Assembly: GCA_944588485.1 (NCBI GenBank)
Contig: CALYMW010000255.1
Coordinates: 806,001-870,000, forward strand
Direction: 5' to 3'
DNA length: 64,000 nt
Source of the DNA: Phosphuga atrata
Lineage: Eukaryota > Arthropoda > Insecta > Coleoptera > Silphidae
This document shows, in pieces, positions 59,401 through 64,000 of this stretch (position 1 is the stretch's first letter; every line of letters starts with the position of its first letter). The notes under the pieces are model-generated. The model was not told the DNA's origin. It did not search any database and saw only the letters and a program-made list of their open reading frames with translations. The translations under genes were made by a program, and so were the position numbers.

Positions 59401-62400
59401 TAACGACTTACCCAATTCACCCTTAGGCACCCAGAATACTATTATAAATTACGCAGATGATACGACCGTTTTGTTAACACATTTGCGGCGGATATCACTC
59501 AGAGTGTCAACCTTGCCAAGGCCTCTATGATGTTTTGGTTTACGCAAAACAGATTATTATTAAATAAGGAGAAGACCAATATAGCTATCTTCCGAACTAA
59601 GCGTACTACTGATTCTTACCCTAATGAGATAAGGATTGATAATGAGATCATTCGAATACAAACGAATGTAAGGCTGCTGGGGATTTAATTTGACGATACT
59701 CTGGACTGGGTAAGTCACACCAATAAATTACTGAGCAAACTGAATAAGACAGTATACGCCATCAGAATCCTTAGCAAATACGTTGATCCAACTATTCTGA
59801 GGTTGGTCTACTATGCTAACTTTCACTCCCATCTTAGGTTTGCCATCATGTTCTGGGGAAATGGAACGCACATTAATAGTGTTTTTCGTGTCCAGAAACA
59901 AGTTTTGCTCATTATAGTCAATCTGCCCTTTAAGGCTTCATGCAGAGGTCATTTCAGCAGGGCTAACATTTTAACATTCACTGGTGTCTCTGTATTTGAA
60001 AGCGTCCTCTTCCTAGCCAAGCATAAACACTTATTCGATAGTTACACGAAGCCTACTAAACGTGTCACCACCACCTTCCTAAATTTGTCAAGAAGATTGA
60101 TAATTTGAGGATTTTGAAAAAGGAAATTTTTAACCTTCTGGTTAATATGGAGCCCTACAATATAAATGAATTCTTCCTTAAAATAAAGTAAATATTTTTT
60201 TGCTAATTTTTAAATATTTATGAATTTTAATATGTTAAGTGATGTGCTATTTAACGTTTATTTTAGTATGTAAACTTTTAACATGTATTATGCTTTGTGT
60301 TTTTTGTTTCGTAAGTATATTGCATTATTTTAATTAAGTAGGTTATATTCCAATATAATAATGTTTGTAATGTTCTAACTTGTGCTGTTCTAAATTGTGA
60401 TAATTATGTAATTTTATTGTTGCCATTTGTCGCTTTCAATGGCCATTTTCTAGACAAATTTCATTTAGCATTTATGTCTCTTTTATGTACTTAAATCTTT
60501 AATAATGAAATAAACTAATTTTGATTCTGATTAAGCGTATCAAAATTAGTCGGAAAACGTATTTCTAGGATGCTTCTAATTAAAGAATACCATCGAACCG
60601 CGAAGTCAAACTCTAAAATGCAAGAAAATCGATTTTGATAAAATCGATATTTTTTGAGTTATAGCAAAATTAAAAACGTTTCTGAAAGCATTTTTGCTGC
60701 TGATTACAAATATCCTAATTATAATTCTCTAGCTCTTTCCGTTCACTATCGTCTGCTAAAATTGAGTAATTTTTTAAGAAATTTCGGCGCTCGAGTAGAG
60801 AACTAATGAATTTCCCGCCGATAATCTAAGTGTATCAATACTAAAATGACCTGAAAACGATGCCACAATCCGTTTTTGAACTGCAACAGTTTCTGAGATA
60901 TCGACTTATCAAACCGACAATCGTAAAATTTCAGTTTGAAATTTATCGATGAATAATTGATCTTCCCGGACAATTTACACATCAACTTGTTCGTCTTGTC
61001 TTTTTTTTTATATGTGGTTTGGGGGAAGCTCTACCAGCCTGTGTGTGAGGCTCTCACTCACTAAACCCCTACTTCCACTTGGCTTAAAAAAGTAAGCCAC
61101 CTCGGTATTGCTTGCGCATTCCTTCACGGTGAGCAGCCCGGACGGTTTTTTTGCCGCCCTAGTTGTTCGGGAATCTGGCTATATAGTATTGGCTCTATAG
61201 TTTTGGTATTCCTTTTTGTAGTTGATTTTTGTCCGTACGACTAGTTCTTTTTGTGCCAGGATGTAACGTATCATTGTCTCCGTGTATGTCCAGTCCTCTG
61301 GTGATCTCAGCATCGCGTCTACCAGTCTTTGCACCTCTAGGATGAGGTCTGTCTGCTCCTTCCATCTATCCCTCTCGGATATCCACCTACTGCATTCAAA
61401 CACAGTATGAAGTGCACTATCCACGTTGCCGCAGTATACACATATTGCGTCACTTGCCCTGTCAAAACTATGTAGATATTCCCTGAAGTATCCGTGGCCG
61501 CTGAGGGCCTGTGTCAGATGGTAAGTTATCTCACCATGGTTCCGTGTTAGTCAAGGTTTAAGTTTTGGGATCAATAGTTTGGTCCAATGTCCTGTTTTGG
61601 ACATACTCCATGACTTTTGCCAGTCTTCATGTATTTGGTTATTTGAAATTTTTTGTCTTTCTGTCCTATTTGCCCAGTTCCTTGTCTTATATAATTTGAC
61701 TATCTCGTGGATTTTGCACTCTATCGGGACGATGCCAGCAATCACCAACACAGCTTCCCTGGAGATAGTCCTGTATGCACTGCATACTCTGATGGCCATT
61801 TTTCTCTGTACAGAGGTGAGCATCTGTTTCATGTACCCCTTTTCAATTGCTCTGTTCGTCTTGTCTAGTAGTTTCTGTGTGCCGAAAATGATTTCGTTGC
61901 TGTTAACCGTTTTTTGAGAAAAATAAGAAAAAAACGAAAAATCTGTTTTTTTTCGACCGAAATGAAGCAAAATATGTAGCTAGCAAAATAGATTTTGTGT
62001 ATTTACAACCAGCAGGGGAAACACTTTCAGGAATACTTTAGAATTTTCACTTGATAAATATTAATTTAAAGGAAATACATTTTTCTTGCACTTTCTGCAG
62101 ATTTCACGATGTCATAACTTTTGAACGGTTGTTGAAAATCACAGAGACTTATAGTTTTTAGTAATCGATTCAGCATCCCTAAATTAGTCGGAAAATGTAT
62201 ACCATATTCCTAGGAAGCTTTTAATTAAAAAATACCATTAATACCATCTATGATCTGGAGCAATGGTGCAAAACTAATTCCCTACCGTAATTATAATATA
62301 ATTCATCAATAACCGATGTAAATGAAACTATCGTCCGCGCCGCGTGTTCAAGCGGGAAACAACATTTATTACATATGTTAAATTAAATAATTCTAATTTT

Positions 62401-64000
62401 TTATTTATGAAAACTTCCGACTTATTGCGCGGACCCCCAGTAGTTCTTTACAGACCTCCAAAATAATTTTTACTTAGCCCTTTACCCCTTAAATCATTAT
62501 ATTTTGAGATACTCTGGGGGTCGTTTGAACCACAGTTTGCGCACCACTGCACTACGAAGTGTCGAGTACGACTTCACAAAACCTATATTCGATTTTTTTA
62601 TAAGCCGATTTTTTATTATTTTTTATAAGTTTTTATAAAACCCATTATTCTCAGAAAATCAAAGAAATGTATTTTTCTAAATCGGAACAATGCCAAAAAA
62701 CAAGCAATCCTATTTTCAGTATCATTAGTAATTAGGACCCAGGTAAAACTATTACATTAAAACTATATCATTTTTTAGATAAATCTGAAAGCATTTGGGA
62801 TTATAACCTGCTCCATTTTCCGGATAATGTAATCGATCGCAGCAACGGATCAATCGCTTGCGATTCTTACAACAAAATCGACGAAGATGTACAAAATCTC
62901 AAGAACTTGGGCGTAAATTTGTATCGATTTTCAATCTCCTGGCCTCGTTTATTAAAAATGGGCTACGCAAATATGGTCAACTCCGATGGGGTTAGATATT
63001 ATAACGAATTAATAGATAAATTAATTTTAAATGGAATCGAACCACTGGTCACTTTGTTCCATTGGGACTTACCTCAACATATAGAAGAGCTTGGAGGTTG
63101 GGCCAATAAACACACAGTTGAGTTATTTGGTGAATATGTCAGGGTGTGTTACAGCTTATTTGGTAATAGAGTGAAGCAATGGATTACAATTAATGATCCA
63201 TGCACTTATTGCCAATTGGGTTATGATGGACAGTTGGCACCTTTCTATAATTCTAATGCTATTGGAACTTATTTGTGCGGTCACAACATACTTTTAGGAC
63301 ACGCAAGAGCTTATGAAATTTACAGAAAGGAATTTAAACTTGAGCAAAAAGGTTTGTGGGGAAGCGCAATTATTATCCAAGTATGTTGTTAATAAAGTGC
63401 TCTTCTAGGAAATGTTGGAATAGCATTGGATAGTTATTGGTTTAAACCGAAAACAGACTCCAAAAATGATATAACTGCTACAGAAACACTTCGCCAGATG
63501 CACGTAAATTTTACTTTTTCGTTTATTTATGATCATTATGTCATAAAACATGCTTTTTAGATAGGATGGTTTGCACATCCTATATTCCTTGGCGATTATC
63601 CGGAAGTTATGCGCAAACGGATAGATAAAAAGAGCAAAGAACAGGGCTTTTCCCATTCACGCCTTCCTAAATTTACACTTGCAGAAATATTAAAAGTTCG
63701 AGGTACTTGCGATTTCCTTGGCTTAAATCACTATTCCCCAACTTTGGTAAATTATCATGACCAACATCAAACCATACCATCATACGAGAATGATGCTGGA
63801 GCAGTTACTTCTAGCAACAGCAGCTGGACGACAACTGCTCGACCTTACTTTCAAGTTTTACCAGAGGGCATAAGGCACGTCCTAAAATGGATTAAACAAG
63901 AATACGGAAATGAATTCGAGATAATCATTACCGAGAACGGATACGCTGGCTTTCATAACGAAACTACCGAAGACAACGCAAGAATTGATTATAACAATGT
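41470..64000 (+). CDS. GH1 glycoside hydrolase (beta-glucosidase/myrosinase-like), secreted, partial at window edge
   Basis: Five exons join in frame: 41470-41495, 41626-41732, 62779-63351, 63409-63503 and 63561 onward past 64000. All introns are GT-AG. The product starts MKLAVIIISLWVAAPFC, a clear signal peptide, then FPNDFKFGVATSSYQIEGAW, IWDYNLLHFPD, NLYRFSISWPRLL, VTLFHWDLPQHI, WITINDPCTYC, YLCGHNILLGHARAY, GWFAHPIFLGDYPEVM, FLGLNHYSPTLV and IIITENGYAGF: the GH1 barrel in order. About 413 residues are present of roughly 490-500 usual. The nucleophile Glu in TENG is intact, but the acid/base motif NEP is NDP. There is no stop or frameshift, so the gene may be expressed. Substrate cannot be inferred. 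Intron 2 is 21,046 bp and full of transposons. Confidence 0.88.
41626..41732 (+). CDS. GH1 exon 2
   Basis: Acceptor TTTTTTCAG at 41617-41625; donor GTACAT at 41733. Encodes the end of the signal peptide and FGVATSSYQIEGAWDVG, with the Gln that contacts the sugar in GH1 enzymes. Confidence 0.88.
41888..41947. repeat. 60-bp near-perfect palindrome
   Basis: Two 30-bp arms with no spacer, 29 of 30 positions paired; the left arm starts CATATATGTAACATTCGTCC. It lies 156 bp into GH1 intron 2. It could be the fused ends of a foldback element. Confidence 0.85.
41948..42628. other. Intron 2 DNA without a recognised gene
   Basis: AT-rich at first, then 42185-42628 is more mixed and could be an LTR fragment or the 5' leader of the RTE at 42806, but I could not match it to anything in the window. 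Confidence 0.35.
42629..42805 (-). mobile_element. Tigger fragment duplicated beside an RTE LINE
   Basis: Closely matches 46276-46454, the region encoding the C-terminus of the Tigger transposase, in the same orientation (a few substitutions and a 2-bp deletion). Homology ends at GTCTTA on the right, exactly where the RTE sequence begins, and at TTTATCCC on the left. Confidence 0.8.
42814..44231 (+). pseudogene. RTE copy 2 endonuclease and linker
   Basis: First piece from MANGRRIQKATGNH contains RRVQRISGSTMKIGTWNVKS and stops at 43041. The second (43029-44231) has VNIMGISETRWANSGK, VAILVDNSVRQS, IIMGDWNAKIGQGRDG (Asp-Asn motif as DWN), KNQIDYLLINKRY and VSTDHIPVII. The usual SDHNPV motif is TDHIPV. 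The linker from 43760 is Lys-rich (KPWMTDEILQRMEDRRLHK). A short tandem copy (TGTATAATGTGATTAA / TGTGTATAATGTAAAG) at 42994-43026 may have caused the first frameshift. Confidence 0.8.
44232..45830 (+). pseudogene. RTE copy 2 reverse transcriptase and C-terminus
   Basis: Begins in a broken frame (IIEELSQDNGKNITKEEV, SCGPDEIPAEIIKLI). The open frame from 44502 has AIPKKPNAKECSDHRTVSLM, QFGFRNAMGTREALFAF, VCFLDYNKALDKVRRN (motif A), IQRGVRQVCVLTPMLFNLYS (normally GVRQGCVLSP) and NLWFTDDTVVIAE (normally YADD). Both changes would impair catalysis. The C-terminal piece (45454-45687) has LWTYRRILKISWVDKV and RKLQYLGHVM, RYRFLQEIIQGK; the last segment continues out of frame to about 45820. Confidence 0.8.
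45889..46032. mobile_element. Foldback MITE, 144 bp
   Basis: Two 60-bp arms (45889-45948 and 45973-46032) starting GTGTGGTTCTTGCATTTC and pairing with about five mismatches around a 24-bp loop. No coding capacity; the RNA would form a long hairpin. It lies just left of the Tigger element. Confidence 0.8.
46043..48045 (-). mobile_element. Tigger/pogo-type DNA transposon, 2003 bp
   Basis: Ends read CAGTAGGGCCTCGATAATCC and CAGTGAAGCCTCGATAATCC inward and are flanked by TA dinucleotides (46041-46042 and 48046-48047), the target duplication of the Tc1/mariner superfamily. A second copy of the GTTCGGATTATC motif lies just inside the right end. The minus-strand transposase is frameshifted. Confidence 0.92.
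46336..47829 (-). pseudogene. Tigger transposase, frameshifted
   Basis: Starting at 47829: MASTSKKRKHVTLTISQKCE and TTLAHQYNVGKSTVFDI, the CENP-B-type helix-turn-helix; a stop at about 47563. A second frame (47526-47344) has FHERLGIGEFDASRGCLDKF, the Tc5-type DNA-binding domain. The catalytic domain begins in a broken segment with YNADESG (first Asp, about 47290-47310), then from 47256 LPDKTLASG, ITFMPCANSTGTHKLP, LLLVDNARAHP (second Asp) and PNCTALIQPMDQNVI (third Asp). The acidic C-terminus ends at 46336. DDD residues are retained but two or more frameshifts inactivate it. Confidence 0.88.
48046..48229. other. Spacer between Tigger and copia fragment
   Basis: AT-rich, noncoding. It may include the 3' untranslated part of the copia remnant; nothing specific is visible. 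Confidence 0.35.
48230..48600 (-). pseudogene. Ty1/copia RNase H fragment
   Basis: Leftward from 48597: KRILRYLKETQDLKLMY, MLVGFADVDWAGDSIKRKST, SGNVFLQYGCTVT, then in another frame SRKQECVTLSSTEAEYIALS. These are the conserved end of copia pol (RYLK, DADWAGD, RKSTSG, SSTEAEY). Truncated on both sides and frameshifted, so the insertion boundaries are unknown. Confidence 0.8.
48650..48990 (+). pseudogene. RNase-H-bearing LINE fragment (C-terminal end)
   Basis: Translation gives YQVQAAINAINSNTIRSKMV and WECVEKLN, matching the helix region of LINE-encoded RNase H, then KDDSCRLC, a stop, and RMYLRHHCLNKEEFQSSNL in the usual terminal cysteine region, ending ILKFREELRLEDTL. Probably an I/LOA/R1-type LINE. 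Heavily decayed. Confidence 0.5.
48991..49529. other. Noncoding intron 2 stretch
   Basis: No convincing coding frame or repeat was seen. Confidence 0.4.
49530..50400 (+). pseudogene. Jockey-like LINE ORF1 with expanded 24-bp repeats, plus start of ORF2
   Basis: MNTFIPTTLNEAATAMNLD opens a frame with a Thr/Glu/Ala/Lys-rich repeat region (TTEAAPEK-like), comparable to the TTEATPKRK region of the Jockey ORF1 at 30198. About ten units of a 24-bp repeat lie at 49700-49945; one carries a GAA-to-TAA stop. A frame then continues with Pro/Arg-rich sequence to about 50155. At 50282 MTANNGLTPTTAKNKGSHIM and IWN resemble the ORF2 start, after which homology ends. Only the 5' part of the element is present. 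Confidence 0.55.
49700..49945 (+). repeat. 24-bp minisatellite in Jockey-like ORF1
   Basis: About ten tandem units close to GCCGCCGAGAAGACAACCGA with two further bases; one unit is shortened to 21 bp. Length is kept in multiples of three, so the frame survives apart from one stop. Confidence 0.85.
50401..51189. other. Noncoding intron 2 stretch
   Basis: Contains a more GC-rich patch at 50510-50640 and repeated phrases GCGGGTAATGG / TCGGGTAATGG at about 50796 and 51006. No gene recognised. Confidence 0.4.
51190..52190 (+). pseudogene. RNase-H-bearing LINE fragment (reverse transcriptase end and RNase H)
   Basis: YTTVVRPILTYGFTLWWVK is the reverse transcriptase thumb signature of RNase-H-containing LINEs. 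Broken frames continue with DSFIMGDATMGAFKGQ, LGAYTTAFQAEMHAIAICAR (RNase H), ITWNCLLNLQALARHNKVTL and CVPSHRGLVGNK (the VPGHSG-type motif), then ARLCADYD. Likely I/LOA type. Many stops. Confidence 0.6.
52191..52640. other. Noncoding intron 2 stretch
   Basis: G/T-rich in part (52310-52560). No coding frame or clear repeat recognised. Confidence 0.4.
52641..55927 (+). mobile_element. R1-clade LINE, second copy, 5'-truncated
   Basis: The end of ORF1 (IIPKGAIGGKAKL, stop at about 52793) precedes a decayed ORF2 with endonuclease, reverse transcriptase and zinc-finger C-terminus. A run of A at 55920-55927 marks the 3' end. Left boundary is approximate. No target duplication found. Confidence 0.8.
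52802..55780 (+). pseudogene. R1-clade ORF2, second copy
   Basis: Endonuclease: MLNIPQLNAMRCRSAHDLLN, IILICEPNRKL, SLIAGDFNAKSPYWGS, SKSIIDLTLTTD, stop at 53335. Linker (53506-53862) has RVYWWSEDIANLRKVCV. Reverse transcriptase: SGRAPGPDGIPPEVLK, ALVTLDVRNTFNSACW (motif A in a different frame), SCVPQGSVLGSTMWNIVYDG and VEIVGFANDVALVV, where FADD is FAND (first Asp to Asn). Then KYLGAVIDKSISFKQHI. The C-terminal part (55039-55635) includes HGEVNYYVTQVLSGHRCYRD and CEYCGEEDGVAHTIFS. Frameshifts and stops occur between each piece. Confidence 0.8.
55928..56604. repeat. Satellite-like noncoding repeat, block A
   Basis: Noncoding sequence with matches elsewhere in the window: 56460-56600 matches 61970-62170 directly (shared TAGCAAAAT and AAACACTTTCAG phrases), while 56150-56220 matches the joined segments 60970-61001 plus 61867-61900 in inverted orientation. 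A CR1-like LINE is inserted at its right end. Confidence 0.6.
56844..57530 (+). pseudogene. CR1-like LINE ORF1
   Basis: MGELTNKIDELTKEYSKLLK is a short coiled coil followed by a basic region, to a stop at 57120. Broken frames to 57530 include KHVHVFRLGPKLTEKE and DEHSSFKVSVPVDDYLMSS, which resembles the end of CR1/L2-type ORF1 proteins. Role is RNA binding in complete elements. Confidence 0.55.
57529..58119 (+). pseudogene. CR1-like LINE endonuclease
   Basis: EVCLINQNTRSIENSVDKIE (motif 1), CSYVVLTEHKKTPWQLEAF (catalytic Glu), GGVAIYCKDGTP, IIIAIYRAPLTSIRIFIEKL and LFILAGDFNIDILK (Asp-Asn motif). A stop at 58117-58119 precedes SGSCLDNIIV, the expected next motif, in the same frame. Confidence 0.8.
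58168..60108 (+). pseudogene. CR1-like LINE reverse transcriptase
   Basis: SDHCAQLLAVKAEM closes the endonuclease (58190). A linker is broken at 58545 and 58857. The reverse transcriptase frame (58886-59530) has VALITPIHKSGDLTDFANYR, PISVLSTFSKIFEKLV, QQHGFIKGKSIDTA, GLLIDLSKAYDLVDHGILF (motif A), VNMGIPQGSTIGPLLFTLYI and IINYADDTTVLLTH (YADD intact, about 59440-59470). The rest is frameshifted: RLLGI after 59660, AIRILSKYVDPTILRLVYYA and FHSHLRFAIMFWGNGTH, then a C-terminus to about 60108. Confidence 0.82.
60529..61001. repeat. Satellite-like noncoding repeat, block B
   Basis: Begins AAAATTAGTCGGAAAACGTA shortly after the CR1 insertion, matching 62176-62236 in direct orientation (AATTAGTCGGAAAA, TCTAATTAAAGAATACCAT). 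It is continuous with block C once the R1 insert at 61002-61852 is removed. Confidence 0.6.
60988..61001 (+). repeat. 14-bp target-site duplication of R1 fragment, left copy
   Basis: TGTTCGTCTTGTCT is repeated exactly at 61853-61866. Confidence 0.9.
61002..61852 (-). mobile_element. R1-clade LINE, 5'-truncated 3' end
   Basis: Bracketed by an exact 14-bp duplication. The T run at its left end is the A tail. On the minus strand the C-terminal ORF2 region reads SVQRKMAIRVCSAYRTISRE, IAGIVPIECKIHEIVKLY, a frame break at about 61550, then LTQALSGHGYFREYL and the CCHC finger CVYCGNVDSALHTVFECSRW, ending YTETMIRYILAQKEL. Only about the last 850 bp of the element was copied. Confidence 0.88.
61867..62240. 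repeat. Satellite-like noncoding repeat, block C
   Basis: Continues block B after the R1 insert. 61970-62170 matches block A (56460-56600), and 62176-62236 matches the start of block B. No coding frame. Confidence 0.6.
62241..62778. other. 3' end of GH1 intron 2
   Basis: AT-rich with no recognised element. It ends in the acceptor CATTTTTTAG at 62778, preceded by a T-rich tract. Confidence 0.6.
62779..63351 (+). CDS. GH1 exon 3
   Basis: 573 bp; enters in phase 1 (G plus AT gives Asp) and ends GAGCAAAAAG before donor GTTTGT. Encodes FSISWPRLL, VTLFHWDLPQHI and the acid/base motif WITINDP (Asp codon at 63195-63197). A longer reading to CAA at 63379 would leave an impossibly short intron, so the donor at 63352 is preferred. 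Confidence 0.88.
63409..63503 (+). CDS. GH1 exon 4
   Basis: 95 bp after acceptor CTTCTAG (57-bp intron). Encodes NVGIALDSYWFKPKTDSKND and ends ATGCAC before donor GTAAAT in phase 0. Confidence 0.85.
63561..64000 (+). CDS. GH1 exon 5, runs off the window
   Basis: Acceptor GCTTTTTAG at 63552-63560 (57-bp intron). Encodes IGWFAHPIFLGDYPEVM, SRLPKFTLAEIL, FLGLNHYSPTL and the nucleophile motif ITENGYAGF (Glu codon 63933-63935). Open to the window edge. Confidence 0.88.
   Translation, partial: MGWFAHPIFLGDYPEVMRKRIDKKSKEQGFSHSRLPKFTLAEILKVRGTCDFLGLNHYSPTLVNYHDQHQTIPSYENDAGAVTSSNSSWTTTARPYFQVLPEGIRHVLKWIKQEYGNEFEIIITENGYAGFHNETTEDNARIDYNN

Larger units (their letters stand above)
56605..60528 (+). 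mobile_element. CR1-superfamily LINE, second example, with 7-bp target duplication
   Basis: GATTAAG at 56598-56604 and 60529-60535 flanks the element. ORF1, endonuclease, reverse transcriptase and C-terminus are in order on the plus strand. The 3' end reads TAAACTAATTTTGATTCT without a long A run. Frames are broken at many points. Confidence 0.8.

Noticed and set aside
63352..63392. GH1 exon 3 read-through ending GLWGSAIIIQVCC
   Set aside because: This is intron sequence; splicing at 63351/63409 restores the GH1 protein (EQK-GNVGIAL) in phase.

Overview
This is a eukaryotic (insect) genomic window dominated by transposable elements. Only one gene that looks like a host gene was recognised: a glycoside hydrolase family 1 (GH1; beta-glucosidase/myrosinase-like) gene on the + strand, starting at 41470 and running off the right edge. 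It has a signal peptide, GT-AG introns and a 21-kb second intron (41733-62778) packed with transposons. Abundant RTE, R1, Jockey and CR1-like LINEs, Penelope-like elements, a Ty3/gypsy element with an env-like segment, hAT, Tigger/pogo and piggyBac-type DNA elements, together with a secreted GH1 gene, suggest a large insect genome. A leaf beetle (for example a Diabrotica relative) would fit, but that assignment is inference.

Layout. 1-1842: frameshifted orphan protein (- strand). 1945-14397: a 5'-truncated Ty3/gypsy element (+). Its reverse transcriptase is split by a nested block (3013-10514) flanked by a 9-bp target duplication; the block holds an RTE LINE (-), a noncoding inverted-repeat segment and a Penelope-like element with inverted pseudo-LTRs. 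Its integrase is split by a 551-bp piggyBac-type MITE in TTAA. 15223-26020: LINEs and Penelope-like copies bounded by long (TA)n tracts, with a hAT element inside a 10-bp minisatellite. 26106-30235: Jockey LINE (-). 30311-40801: CR1-superfamily LINE (+), interrupted by a second LINE (32989-39483), itself interrupted by a full-length R1-clade LINE (34024-38905, -); both inner insertions have 12-bp target duplications. 41470-64000: GH1 gene. Its second intron holds an RTE LINE beside a Tigger fragment, a foldback MITE, a complete but decayed Tigger, a copia fragment, Jockey and RNase-H LINE fragments, two R1-clade LINEs, a CR1-like LINE and a repeated noncoding satellite-like sequence.

Nearly every transposon reading frame is broken by frameshifts or stops, and several reverse transcriptases carry substitutions in the catalytic FADD/YADD box. 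The main exception is the Penelope-like copy at 8172-10347, which keeps a long open frame with intact YVDD and GIY-YIG motifs but lacks its N-terminal region. In the GH1 gene the usual NEP acid/base motif reads NDP, while the nucleophile motif TENG is intact. I saw no tRNA, rRNA, CRISPR or bacterial-type features. All family calls are from motif recognition by eye; no database search was run.
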